Part shown: one piece after another, positions 1-7,164 of the stretch | How positions within the stretch are numbered: position 1 is the first letter of the stretch | How the letters are laid out: every line of letters starts with the position of its first letter | NCBI GenBank assembly: GCA_049317265.1 | Contig: JBMOIP010000014.1 | Coordinates: 1 to 64,000, forward strand | DNA: 64,000 nt | Reading direction: 5' to 3' | Origin: CAIVAT01 sp049317265 | GTDB lineage: Bacteria > Bacteroidota > Bacteroidia > Bacteroidales > FEN-979 | Position numbers and translations under genes: made by a program | The notes under the pieces: model-generated | What the model saw: the letters and a program-made list of their open reading frames with translations, nothing else | The model's database searches: none | Told to the model about the DNA's origin: nothing

Positions 1-104
1 GAGAGCAGAAAATAGGCGAATTGCAGTCCCAGGTATTTCAGGGTCCAGACAAATATTTTATACCCCAGAACCCCTCCCCGGGTTTTGCCTTCCCATGCTG
101 ACAT
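1..104 (-). CDS. Lysophospholipid (LpxL-type) acyltransferase, 5' part only
   Basis: On the minus strand an ATG at 102-104 opens a frame that stays open to the window edge (34 codons). It starts MSAWEGKTRGG and continues GYKIFVWTLKYLGLQFAY, the usual N-terminus of Bacteroidota lipid A/lysophospholipid acyltransferase-like proteins (W-x-G-x-T-R-G, then G-Y-x-x-F and a first hydrophobic helix). The catalytic HX4D region lies outside the window. It starts 6 bp after the stop of the acyl carrier protein gene and is the next gene of the same operon. Proteins of this type occur in flexirubin and aryl-polyene loci, where they are thought to attach the polyene acyl chain to its acceptor. The identification rests on a short stretch. 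Confidence 0.6.
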   Translation of the reverse strand, partial: MSAWEGKTRGGVLGYKIFVWTLKYLGLQFAYFLL

Positions 105-110
105 CAGAGA

Positions 111-362
111 CTAATTAGGGTTGATACGTTTGATAATATATGTGTAGAAATCGTCGAGCGTTTTAACCTCCGCAATCTCTTCTGCCTTCATCTTGAATCC
201 GAAATTGTTTTCAACGATCACAAAAAGATCAACAAAATCAAGGCTGTCAATGCCAAGGTCATTTTTCAGATTGGCAGATGGTGTTATCTGGGTCTCTTCA
301 ATTTCAATTTCATCAATCAGGAGCTGGTTTATTTTCCTGATGATCTCGTCGTTTTGCATCAT
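111..362 (-). CDS. Acyl carrier protein of the pigment operon
   Basis: This 83-residue protein is a normal acyl carrier protein: an acidic helical protein with the motif LGIDSLDFVDL, in which Ser40 would receive the 4'-phosphopantetheine arm. It carries the growing acyl chain for the ketosynthase encoded just upstream (435-1658). The gene begins with two consecutive ATG codons, so the first residue is either Met1 or Met2. It sits between a ketosynthase and an LpxL-type acyltransferase and close to a tyrosine ammonia-lyase, so it probably serves flexirubin/aryl-polyene synthesis and not primary fatty acid synthesis. Confidence 0.9.
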   Translation of the reverse strand: MMQNDEIIRKINQLLIDEIEIEETQITPSANLKNDLGIDSLDFVDLFVIVENNFGFKMKAEEIAEVKTLDDFYTYIIKRINPN

Positions 363-434
363 AGTCTGTAGTTAACCGATGCAAAAATAAGATTTTTTAA
401 TTAGGAAATATAAGAGAGAGTGCCTTTGTGGCAA

Positions 435-1658
435 CTATAATATAACCCTCCGGATAATGAGGGACGAATTGGTCCCCCCGAACCCAAATGAATTGGAGAG
501 GAAGGTGTTGATTTCACATGGAGTTGTCATTGAAACGATGTTGAGTTTGGCAGTTGCCTCATCGGGATTCTCGAAGTTGATGTTGGGTGCCACAAATCCA
601 TTATTCATCATCAGTGACGAGTAAATCACCTCGCTGGCGCCGCCCATCCACATTTCATGACCGGTCATTGATTTGGTGCTGCTTACCAGGGGCCTGGAGG
701 AACCGAAAATCTGGTTGATAGAATTTGCTTCATTGCCATCGCCTGCCGGGGTAGAGGTGGCATGTGCATTGATGTAGTCGATTTCAGCGGATTTAATACC
801 AGCATCCTTAATGGCTTTTTCCATCGCCCTCACCGGGCCCTCCACGTTTGGCATGGAGATGTGTTCACCATTGGAGGAAAAACCATAGCCGATCACTTCG
901 CCGTAAATAGTGGCTCCGCGTTTCATGGCCGATTCGTAACTTTCTATGATCACGGTTGCAGCACCGCCGCTGGGGACAAGTCCGTCGCGGTCGCGGTCGA
1001 AAGGGCGGGAAGCCTTGGTCGGTTCGGATTCTCTTATGGAAAATGCATTCAGCGCATCAAAACTGGCGGTTGACTCAGGGTTGATCTCCTGTGCGCCACC
1101 GCAAATGATCATATCCTGCAGTCCCTGCTTGATGAGCAGGTAACCGATGCCGATGGCGTGCGATCCGCTGGCGCAGGCGCCGCTGAGGGTGAAATTCACC
1201 CCCTTAAGACGGAATATCACAGAAAGATTCATCGAAACCGTCGAATTCATCGACTGGAAGATATATCCAGAGCCGATCATCATGGTATCTTTCTTCTGCC
1301 GAAGGATATCCACCGATTCCACTACCGGAACGGCAGAGCTGTCGTTGCCGAAAAGAATTCCCACTTCATTCGCATCGAGGTAGGATTGTTCAATGCCGGC
1401 ATTTTTAAGCGCTTCCAGCGTGGAGATGTAGGCATATTCTCCCTGGACAGGCAACCCGACACGCATCCTCCGGTCGAGAACGCCTTTGAGCTGCGGTCGT
1501 TCCACCATCCCTGTCAGGGCGGAGCGGAATCCCATCTCCTTCCTCACAGGATCAAATATAATCCCTGATTTGCCTTTACGTAACGAGTCCTCAACCTCTG
1601 CAAGGTTCTTTCCGATTACGGAATAGATCCCCATGCCCGTGATAACTACCCGAGCCAT
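435..1658 (-). CDS. Beta-ketoacyl-ACP synthase (FabF-like) of the pigment operon
   Basis: This 407-residue thiolase-fold ketosynthase matches the FabF/KAS II length. The catalytic Cys-His-His set is visible: Cys162 in SGACASGSHA, His299 in NAHATSTPAGD and His334 in STKSMTGHE, and the glycine-rich end NSFGFGGTNSS is intact. It would condense malonyl-ACP with the acyl chain held on the ACP encoded next door. The gene is co-oriented with FabG upstream (79 bp gap) and the ACP downstream (72 bp gap). Flexirubin and aryl-polyene loci carry several such synthases with diverged sequences. Only one is in the window, and partners may lie beyond position 1. Confidence 0.92.
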   Translation of the reverse strand: MARVVITGMGIYSVIGKNLAEVEDSLRKGKSGIIFDPVRKEMGFRSALTGMVERPQLKGVLDRRMRVGLPVQGEYAYISTLEALKNAGIEQSYLDANEVGILFGNDSSAVPVVESVDILRQKKDTMMIGSGYIFQSMNSTVSMNLSVIFRLKGVNFTLSGACASGSHAIGIGYLLIKQGLQDMIICGGAQEINPESTASFDALNAFSIRESEPTKASRPFDRDRDGLVPSGGAATVIIESYESAMKRGATIYGEVIGYGFSSNGEHISMPNVEGPVRAMEKAIKDAGIKSAEIDYINAHATSTPAGDGNEANSINQIFGSSRPLVSSTKSMTGHEMWMGGASEVIYSSLMMNNGFVAPNINFENPDEATAKLNIVSMTTPCEINTFLSNSFGFGGTNSSLIIRRVIL

Positions 1659-1737
1659 AAAAAAGTGCCATTAGGTAAAACACCAAGCTCCCAGAACTTC
1701 ATAGTTCAAAATTCGTTAATCAATATTCAATATTCTT

Positions 1738-2466
1738 CTACGTGTACAATCCTCCATTCACATTAATCACCGCCCCGGTCACATACGACGCCTCCTCCGA
1801 TGCAAGAAATCCCACGATGGCCGCAACCTCTTCGGGTTTGCCGAACCTTCCCATCGGGATCATCGCTTTCAACTGCGCTTCATCCATGTCTTTGGTCATG
1901 TCGGTCCTGATAAAACCCGGAGCCACTGCATTAACCGTTACGTTCTTTTTTGCAATCTCCTGTGCAAGCGCTTTGGTAGCGCCAATTACGCCTGCTTTTG
2001 CAGCTGAGTAGTTGGATTGGCCAGGAAGTCCTTTTAGTCCCGAAAGTGAGACCACATTGACGATCCGGCCGAACTTCTTGATCAGCATATCCTTGATCAG
2101 GAAACGGGTCACATAGAGGAAACTGTGCAGGTTGGTATCGAGTACATCGTGCCACTCTTCGTTCTTCATCCACATCAGGAGGGCATCCTTGCGTATGCCC
2201 GCATTGTTGACAAGTACCTGGATGTAAGCTCCTTCATGGGCAGCCTGCCATGCACCCAGCACCGTTTCGATCTCATCCTGGGAGGAGATGTCAAATTTCA
2301 GGATCTCTCCGTCGCTCCCTTTCTCCCTGACCTGCTGAAGCGTGGTTTCAGCCTCCTGCTGATTGGTGTGGTAGTTGATCAACACGAAAAAACCCATCTC
2401 TGCCAGCCTGACAGAAACGGCCCTGCCTATGCCGCGGGAACCGCCGGTGACTAAAGCATACTTCAT
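1738..2466 (-). CDS. 3-oxoacyl-ACP reductase (FabG-like SDR)
   Basis: A 242-residue classical short-chain dehydrogenase/reductase. The cofactor motif TGGSRGIGRA starts at residue 7, NNAG lies at 87-90, the catalytic serine region SLSG is around 140-142, and Tyr153/Lys157 form the YxxxK motif in SNYSAAKAG. It would reduce the 3-oxoacyl-ACP made by the neighbouring ketosynthase with NADPH. The C-terminal VTGAVINVNGG is characteristic of FabG proteins. Its position between the ammonia-lyase and the ketosynthase ties it to the pigment pathway. Confidence 0.92.
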   Translation of the reverse strand: MKYALVTGGSRGIGRAVSVRLAEMGFFVLINYHTNQQEAETTLQQVREKGSDGEILKFDISSQDEIETVLGAWQAAHEGAYIQVLVNNAGIRKDALLMWMKNEEWHDVLDTNLHSFLYVTRFLIKDMLIKKFGRIVNVVSLSGLKGLPGQSNYSAAKAGVIGATKALAQEIAKKNVTVNAVAPGFIRTDMTKDMDEAQLKAMIPMGRFGKPEEVAAIVGFLASEEASYVTGAVINVNGGLYT

Positions 2467-2489
2467 ATTGGTGAGTTTATTTAAATATT

Positions 2490-2612
2490 TACGATTGGAC
2501 GATTTACGATTGACGAATGAATTTACGATTAATCGATTTACGATTAGTATTCCCTAATCGTAAATCGTAAATCAACCAATTTAATCGTAAATCGTAAATC
2601 GTCCAATCGTCA
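2490..2612. repeat. Nested inverted repeats built from a TTTACGATT word
   Basis: The gap between the ammonia-lyase stop and the FabG start is almost entirely made of the 9-mer TTTACGATT and its complement. An inner perfect 14-bp inverted repeat (2534-2547 with 2554-2567) has a 6-nt loop. An outer perfect 19-bp pair, GATTGGACGATTTACGATT at 2493-2511 with its complement at 2590-2608, encloses it. The transcript would fold into a long stem. No T-run follows on the minus strand, so it is not a canonical terminator. A degenerate copy (AATCGTCAAATCGTAAAT) occurs at 4434-4451, just before the tRNA gene. Confidence 0.85.
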
Positions 2613-2618
2613 ATCGTC

Positions 2619-4169
2619 CTATTCATCCAACGTAAACTTTGGCTTATTCTCCAGGATATAATTTGCAATCTGCTGAATCTCCTTGTATTTCGTGGTGTCT
2701 TCAGTAAATTTAGGGACAATCTTCCGCAGATCTTCGAATTTCTTGCGCGAATAGGCCGACAGTTTTGATTTGAATTTCATATAATCGATGGCCTGCAGGA
2801 TGGTGATCATGTGGATCGAAATGACGATATAGGTATGATCGATCACCCGTTTGGTCATCATGGCAGCGTTGGTGCCCATGCTTACGATATCCTGGTTGTC
2901 GTTGTTGTTGGTGATGCTGTGGATCGACATGGGGAAACAGAGCGTCTGGTTTTCGGCAACGGTGGAAACAGCGGTGAACTGCACACCCTGCATCCCCAGG
3001 TTGAAACCGAGTTTGCCAAGATTTACAAACGGCGGGAGTTTCTGGTTCATCTTGTCGTTCATCAGGTAATTGAGCTGACGCTCGGCAAGCATTGAAAGTT
3101 TCGTAACTGCGATCTTCAGTTTGTCCATCTCGAAGGCAACATAGTCGCCATGGAAGTTACCGCCATGAAACACATTCTTGGCATCACTGTCGATGATCGG
3201 GTTGTCGTTGGTTGAGTTGACCTCGTTGATCAGCACCTTCTCGGCATTGAGAATCGTGTCGAGGATGGGGCCTAAAACTTGCGGAACGCAACGCAACGAG
3301 TAGTATTCCTGCACTTTATGGGTAAACACCTCCACCTCTTCGGTTTTGCCGTTGTAGAGATGGTCGGCACGGCGGCGGATCAGTTTGCTGTCCTGCAGTA
3401 TTGAGCGCATCATACGCGCTACCTGGTTTTGTCCGTAATGGGTTTTTACGCGGTTGAGCCCGTCGGAGAAGTGATCGTCGTACGACTCCACAATTTCGTT
3501 GATCATGGAAGAGGCGAGGACGGCCCAGTCGAGCAGGTTCTTGGCATGTACGATGTTGATCATGCCGATGCCGGTCATGGCGGAGGTTCCGTTGATGAGC
3601 GAGAGCCCTTCACGGATGTGCATTTTAACCGGAGTCAGTTTTTCAAGTTTGAAGACCTCCTGCGTTGGCTGCAGTTTGCCATTGTACCAGATCTCTCCTT
3701 CGCCAATCAGGTTCAGCGCCAGGTGGGCCAGTTGAACCAGGTCGCCGCTGGCGCCCACACCGCCATGTTCAGGGATGTGGGGATTGATATTGCGGTTGAT
3801 CAGTTCTTTGAGCAGTTCAACCACTTCGACATGGATCCCCGACTTTGCCTGCATGAAGGTGTTGAGCCTGGCAAGCATGGTGGCTTTGGCATAAATTTCG
3901 GGCAGGGGAGTACCGCAACCCGCGCTGTGACTGCGGATCAGGTTGTACTGCAGCTGGAGTTCCTTGTTTCCTTCGATCTTATATTGTGCCATCGGCCCGA
4001 GGCCGGTGTTGATTCCATAAATGATCTTTCCTTTGGCAAACTCTTTCAGAAATTCATAATTTGCCACAACTTTTGCTACCGCTTTCGGATCAAGTTCAAT
4101 CTTTTCATCCAGGAAAAGGATTTTATAGAAATCGTCGGGAGTAAGTTTCTGTATTCCTACGCTTATCAT
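2619..4169 (-). CDS. Tyrosine ammonia-lyase (HAL/PAL/TAL family)
   Basis: This 516-residue aromatic amino acid lyase has the Ala140-Ser141-Gly142 triad (GGVGASGDLVQLAHL) that forms the MIO cofactor, Tyr51 in YGINTG, NNDNQD near residue 400 and the usual RCVPQ-LGP segment. The substrate-selectivity loop reads NLIRSHSAG. As I recall it, the characterised Flavobacterium tyrosine ammonia-lyase has the same RSHS signature and is closely similar throughout, so deamination of L-tyrosine to 4-coumarate is favoured over histidine or phenylalanine. It is the first gene of the operon and would supply the aromatic starter for a flexirubin/aryl-polyene pigment. No hut genes are nearby, which argues against histidine catabolism. 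Confidence 0.9.
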   Translation of the reverse strand: MISVGIQKLTPDDFYKILFLDEKIELDPKAVAKVVANYEFLKEFAKGKIIYGINTGLGPMAQYKIEGNKELQLQYNLIRSHSAGCGTPLPEIYAKATMLARLNTFMQAKSGIHVEVVELLKELINRNINPHIPEHGGVGASGDLVQLAHLALNLIGEGEIWYNGKLQPTQEVFKLEKLTPVKMHIREGLSLINGTSAMTGIGMINIVHAKNLLDWAVLASSMINEIVESYDDHFSDGLNRVKTHYGQNQVARMMRSILQDSKLIRRRADHLYNGKTEEVEVFTHKVQEYYSLRCVPQVLGPILDTILNAEKVLINEVNSTNDNPIIDSDAKNVFHGGNFHGDYVAFEMDKLKIAVTKLSMLAERQLNYLMNDKMNQKLPPFVNLGKLGFNLGMQGVQFTAVSTVAENQTLCFPMSIHSITNNNDNQDIVSMGTNAAMMTKRVIDHTYIVISIHMITILQAIDYMKFKSKLSAYSRKKFEDLRKIVPKFTEDTTKYKEIQQIANYILENKPKFTLDE

Positions 4170-4299
4170 CGTTCAGTTTGGTTATTTCTTATATCAGGCA
4201 GCCATTGCTGCCGAAATTGCGATTCATCCATGTCAAAAAGGCCCAAAAAATATGATTTTCAATTTCCTGGCGCCTTAGCGTCTTCCCGCATAAAACAAG

Positions 4300-4313
4300 T
4301 TGTTTCGAAACAA
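4300..4313. promoter_or_regulatory. 14-bp palindrome in the ammonia-lyase leader
   Basis: TTGTTTCGAAACAA is a perfect palindrome about 130 bp upstream of the tyrosine ammonia-lyase start codon and about 27 bp downstream of the minus-strand -7 element at 4340-4347. It could be an operator for the pigment operon. No regulator is assigned. Confidence 0.35.
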
Positions 4314-4339
4314 TTGTCAATATACGAAAATCAAATTTG

Positions 4340-4347
4340 CAAAGGTA
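4340..4347 (-). promoter_or_regulatory. -7 promoter element of the pigment operon
   Basis: On the minus strand this reads TACCTTTG, a full match to the Bacteroidota -7 consensus TAnnTTTG, preceded by TTA and followed by CAAATTT. Transcription would start near 4333 and give a leader of about 160 nt to the ammonia-lyase gene. No clear -33 TTG is seen at the expected distance. Confidence 0.5.
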
Positions 4348-4369
4348 TAATTTATTTTGAAAAATGTTT

Positions 4370-4377
4370 TATCTTTG
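4370..4377 (+). promoter_or_regulatory. -7 promoter element of tRNA-Arg
   Basis: TATCTTTG followed by CACCC matches the Bacteroidota -7 consensus TAnnTTTG and lies about 80 bp before the tRNA gene. It is back to back with the minus-strand element at 4340-4347. A -33 element is not obvious. Confidence 0.5.
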
Positions 4378-4458
4378 CACCCTCAAAACGAATAGCGCCT
4401 GTCGGGAGTATCATTAAAACTCCTTCCATCGTTAATCGTCAAATCGTAAATATATTTT

Positions 4459-4532
4459 GGCCCCATAGCTCAACTGAATAGAGTAGCTGACTACGGATCA
4501 GCAGGTTGGGGGTTTGAATCCCTCTGGGGTCA
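4459..4532 (+). tRNA. tRNA-Arg(ACG)
   Basis: The 74 bases fold into a full cloverleaf. The acceptor stem GGCCCCA pairs with TGGGGTC, the D stem is GCTC/GAGT, the anticodon stem is GCTGA/TCAGC around the loop CTACGGA (anticodon ACG, arginine), and the T stem is GGGGG/CCCTC around TTTGAAT. The discriminator base is A, and CCA is not encoded. Bases 4488-4532 are part of the 88-bp repeat that recurs at 10980, so this gene is the integration site of the 6.5 kb element and stays complete after integration. Confidence 0.95.
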
Positions 4533-4575
4533 CTGAAAAACAGCCACTTACAAGTAAAATTGGGGTGGCTGTTTT
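4488..4575. repeat. attL: 88-bp direct repeat at the left end of the integrated element
   Basis: Positions 4488-4575 are identical to 10980-11067 over 88 bp. The repeat starts in the tRNA-Arg anticodon stem, runs through the 3' part of the tRNA and ends exactly at the end of the terminator hairpin. The bases just outside differ at both ends. Such a long tRNA-overlapping duplication is the mark of tyrosine-recombinase integration. Confidence 0.93.
4537..4575 (+). terminator. Rho-independent terminator of tRNA-Arg, inside attL
   Basis: CAGCCAC (4541-4547) pairs with GTGGCTG (4565-4571), and flanking A4/T4 extend the stem to 11 bp over a 17-nt loop. It ends in a T-rich tract (TTTTGTTTT). It closes the tRNA-Arg transcript and is itself duplicated by the integration. 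Confidence 0.8.
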
Positions 4576-4580
4576 GTTTT

Positions 4581-4599
4581 GTAGTAACATTTGTAGTAA
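4581..4599. repeat. Paired GTAGTAA boxes at the left end of the element
   Basis: GTAGTAA occurs at 4581-4587 and 4593-4599, two direct copies with starts 12 bp apart, within 25 bp of attL. The same pair with the same spacing occurs near the other end (10844-10862). They are good candidates for integrase arm or excisionase binding sites. Confidence 0.55.
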
Positions 4600-4714
4600 T
4601 TTTGGATTTCTCCAAGTACCTGGTTTCCGGTTAATCCAGACAATAAACAAGCTGAAAAGGATTTTGTAAACCTCTTCAGGAATAGTCAATAAAAGGCTGT
4701 TTTACTTCCTTCAG

Positions 4715-4921
4715 TTACTTTTTCTCCGGTTCACCCGGTTCACCCGTTAAATGTTTTAGGATTAACCGCTGGTTGTTTAATTGTTTTGTGAGTAGGTCGA
4801 TTATGGCGTTAATCTTAAAATACCAAATGACCACTCCACGCAATAAAAGAAATAACCCAATAGTGACAACAAGAACTACAATAAACATTCCGATACTTCC
4901 AGCTGCTGTTGATGTGTACAT
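4715..4921 (-). CDS. Small single-pass membrane protein
   Basis: This 68-residue protein has one transmembrane helix at about residues 10-34, followed by RGVVIWYFKINAIIDLL and a polar helix rich in Leu, Asn and Lys. The membrane-helix-then-WYFKIN layout is familiar from small conserved Bacteroidota proteins of unknown function. It is the last gene of the element before attL and lies beyond the terminator at 4951-4977, so it probably has its own promoter or depends on read-through. No function can be given. Confidence 0.6.
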   Translation of the reverse strand: MYTSTAAGSIGMFIVVLVVTIGLFLLLRGVVIWYFKINAIIDLLTKQLNNQRLILKHLTGEPGEPEKK

Positions 4922-4950
4922 GGCTTGAGTTTTTAAGGTTTCATGTAAAG

Positions 4951-4977
4951 GTAAAAAAAAACCGGCTCATTGCCGGT
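4951..4977 (-). terminator. Rho-independent terminator after the ATP-grasp gene
   Basis: Read on the minus strand, ACCGGC-AATGA-GCCGGT is followed directly by a run of T (nine A on the plus strand, 4953-4961). This is a textbook intrinsic terminator 25 bp after the ATP-grasp stop codon, and it closes the satellite's main transcript. Confidence 0.85.
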
Positions 4978-5001
4978 CTTATTCCTGATGATACGGGATT
5001 C

Positions 5002-6069
5002 TTAATGCAGCGTTCGATAATAATTTAACCGGCCTGTCGCGTCCTTCAACTCTGCCTGTAATGTTTCAATCTGATTGCAGGCTGTTCTATATTGGATTTC
5101 CATAGCATCCGCCCTAATGCTGTCAGGGTTGGCTGGGATCGACCTGGTTGCAGTCTTATTATAGTTTTCTTCACAATATGTAACAATATCCTCAAATGGA
5201 TTGTAACCTGTAATTTCAATTATGTGAGTTCCTGGATTTGAGTTAACTTCCACAATCATAGATTCTTGCGTGTTTTTGTTTCTGATTAAATCAACCCCCG
5301 AAATATTCAATCCCAGCGCGTGACTGGCTTTAACACATAATTCTTGATCCTCTTTGCTCAATTCAATTTTCTTGCCGGTACCCCCCTGGCTGATATTTGC
5401 TTTCCAGTCCCCAGGCTTCGCGGTGCGCTGCATTGCCACTGCCACGCGGTCACCAACTACCCAGGCGCGCACGTCTTGACCGTCTGAAGGTATAAATGAT
5501 TCAATGATTATTTTCATCCTGGCATTGTAACAAAATTCAAATAAAGATGCCGCTGACCTTTTTTCGTGAGCAATGGCAACGCCCCGGCCCTGGCTCCCGA
5601 AAACTGTTTTTATAACCCAGGATGTCCCGCCGATCTTATCCAGTATCCAGTTGATATGGTTAGGACGTTGTGTTATAATCGTCCGCGGTACCTTAATTCC
5701 TAGGCTCGACAATCTTTGTAGGCTCCATGCCTTATTTCCTGCAAAGATGATACCGGCCGGATCGTTAGGGCAATAGATGCCTAAATTTTCAACCATGAAC
5801 CGCAATACACTTGCGCCATAATCCGCGCCCGATCCCAAACGATTAATAACTACGTCCAGGCTGTTTGCAGTGATCCGGTCGGGTTCAATACCCTTTGTAC
5901 TTCCATCATACAGACGATCGTATCCGCGCTCTGATTCTGTAATTAGCTGGTAAATTTTTGCAGGGTCAATAATTCTGCACGAATGGCCACGGGATTCAAT
6001 CGTTTTTACAAGCTTTTCGCTGTAATTTTCCGATCCAGTAAGGATTCCGAATTTCAATTTTTTATCCAT
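5002..6069 (-). CDS. RimK-like ATP-grasp ligase carried by the satellite
   Basis: This 355-residue protein follows RimK (ribosomal S6 glutamate ligase) along its length. It has an N-terminal alpha/beta domain to about residue 110, NKAWSLQRLSSLGIKVPRT (112-130), an ATP-binding loop KTVFGSQGRGV (154-164), QRTAKPGDWKANISQGG (214-230, the RimK-type R-x-G-D-x-x-N-x-x-x-G-G stretch) and the metal ligands VEVNSNPG (273-280). The last 30 residues form a predicted coiled coil not present in RimK. The family joins amino acids to carboxylates of peptides or proteins using ATP; the substrate here is unknown. It lies 18 bp downstream of a 68-aa ORF and is followed by a strong terminator. It is cargo, since no known core satellite function needs it. 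The leader AAAATCAACAAAAATG resembles that of the terminase gene. Confidence 0.82.
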   Translation of the reverse strand: MDKKLKFGILTGSENYSEKLVKTIESRGHSCRIIDPAKIYQLITESERGYDRLYDGSTKGIEPDRITANSLDVVINRLGSGADYGASVLRFMVENLGIYCPNDPAGIIFAGNKAWSLQRLSSLGIKVPRTIITQRPNHINWILDKIGGTSWVIKTVFGSQGRGVAIAHEKRSAASLFEFCYNARMKIIIESFIPSDGQDVRAWVVGDRVAVAMQRTAKPGDWKANISQGGTGKKIELSKEDQELCVKASHALGLNISGVDLIRNKNTQESMIVEVNSNPGTHIIEITGYNPFEDIVTYCEENYNKTATRSIPANPDSIRADAMEIQYRTACNQIETLQAELKDATGRLNYYRTLH

Positions 6070-6087
6070 TTTTGTTGATTTTTAAGG

Positions 6088-6294
6088 TTAAAGATATTTT
6101 TGGTTGTCATTGATGATTTGTAACAAGTCCGGTAAAACTTTAGGGTCATCCGGTGCCATCCCCATTAATTCAGCTATCTCTGCCAGGTTAACCATGATTT
6201 TACCACTGTGCCGGCATTGGTGCACATGGATCTTACAATTATTCACTATTTCAGTGAATTGTATTGTGTCGGTTTCGTTGCTGATGAGTTCCAT
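6088..6294 (-). CDS. Small protein of unknown function before the ATP-grasp ligase
   Basis: A 68-residue soluble protein (MELISNETDTIQFTEIV...) with two Cys/His residues (HVHQCRH) near the middle and an acidic, helical C-terminus. It lies 11 bp after the terminase gene and 18 bp before the ATP-grasp gene, so all three are probably co-transcribed and translated together. I do not recognise the family. Because RimK-like and graspetide ligases often act on a short peptide encoded beside them, it could be a substrate, but its C-terminus lacks an obvious repeated Glu/Asp or Thr/Ser core. Confidence 0.55.
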   Translation of the reverse strand: MELISNETDTIQFTEIVNNCKIHVHQCRHSGKIMVNLAEIAELMGMAPDDPKVLPDLLQIINDNQKYL

Positions 6295-6305
6295 GTCGTT
6301 TTGAA

Positions 6306-6749
6306 TTAAATATCGTCAAATGAGTTTGGTATTTTTGGATCCGGTGGCGGCGGCAACTTTGACCGGCTAACAAGGTTTAATCCCTGGCCACGTTCAAAAG
6401 ATGTAAGCATTTTTTCAGCATCACAAAGCACTTGGAAATAACCATTCTTTGCAGTATAACCGCTTTGAGTGGTTTGATAGCACCCATGAATAGCTATATC
6501 CTGCTTGGCCTGTTCGAATATGGCGAACATGGCGGCCGCCCTTGTCAATCCCGGAATGTCGGCCGATGTTAGCGTATGGTTGCTAATCATTATTTCCGCA
6601 CACAGTCTATAGTATTCCATTTCGACAGATGACAGTTTGGTCATAGGATCTGGAATTGCCAACAGTGGATTAGAGGTTAATACCGGCCGGATTTTTGAGG
6701 GGTCAAATGTTCCCCTGATTAATTTTTCTGCTTTTGTCAGTCGTTTCAT
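6306..6749 (-). CDS. Phage terminase small subunit, P27-like
   Basis: The start is taken at the ATG at 6747-6749 (MKRLTKAEKLIRGTFDP), giving 147 residues. An upstream in-frame ATG at 6842 would add 31 residues that do not fit the family. The body follows the P27 small-terminase pattern: a basic N-terminus, LSSVEMEYYRLCAEIM, then LTSADIPGLTRAAAMFAIFEQA (where the family has L-T-x-x-D and a helix), IAIHGCYQTT, and near the end GLNLVSRSKL in place of the usual G-L-(T/S)-P-x-x-R-x-(K/R)-L. Small terminases pick the DNA to be packaged. A lone small terminase without a large subunit is the way satellites redirect a helper phage's packaging motor. Neighbours at 11 bp downstream and 96 bp upstream are on the same strand. 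Confidence 0.7.
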   Translation of the reverse strand: MKRLTKAEKLIRGTFDPSKIRPVLTSNPLLAIPDPMTKLSSVEMEYYRLCAEIMISNHTLTSADIPGLTRAAAMFAIFEQAKQDIAIHGCYQTTQSGYTAKNGYFQVLCDAEKMLTSFERGQGLNLVSRSKLPPPPDPKIPNSFDDI

Positions 6750-6845
6750 ATTTGTTGATTTTAGTTGATAGTCCCAAATTGAGTTTATTTCGAAAGAAGA
6801 GAGAAGGCTATACCTACGATGTGGGCCAATATAGCCCTGCACCGG

Positions 6846-7088
6846 TCACGGCCTACCCCCTCCGGTTTCAACCCATTCTTTCAGCTGGTGCAACCTATTT
6901 AGATACGGTAGGAATGTTTCTTTTCCATTGTTCGCCTTTAATATATCCAGGTGCGAATCAATGAAGGCACGAAGGTTTGTTATATGGCATACCACATTAA
7001 GTTTTAGTGGCTCTGTTGGTAGGGTGGCACTATTGAAAAAGTCTTCAAGTTCTTTTAATTGCCAATCCGATTTGTTTTGTTTTTTCAT
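6846..7088 (-). CDS. DUF6965-like small protein
   Basis: An 80-residue protein with the pattern E-L-E-x-F-F...L-P...L-N-x-x-x-x-I-T-N...F-I-D-S-H-L...F-L-P-Y-L-N-R-L-x-x-L. I recall this pattern from a small Bacteroidota family (DUF6965) found on mobile DNA and of unknown function. It starts with MKKQNKSDW behind an A-rich leader and lies 96 bp upstream of the terminase start. The family assignment is from memory and only moderately sure. Confidence 0.55.
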   Translation of the reverse strand: MKKQNKSDWQLKELEDFFNSATLPTEPLKLNVVCHITNLRAFIDSHLDILKANNGKETFLPYLNRLHQLKEWVETGGGRP

Positions 7089-7164
7089 TTTTAATTGAAT
7101 TTTGAAACAGGAATAAGAGGTAAAGGAATCATTGAATTTTTTTTCAATGTCATATTATTACAAT

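Noticed and set aside
1158..1568. 136-aa plus-strand frame opposite the ketosynthase gene
   Set aside because: It is a shadow of the intact ketosynthase frame; no motif and no conservation pattern of its own.
4498..4689. Minus-strand frames ending in the same 25 residues at 4498 and 10990
   Set aside because: They are translations of the duplicated att repeat (tRNA 3' end plus terminator), not genes.
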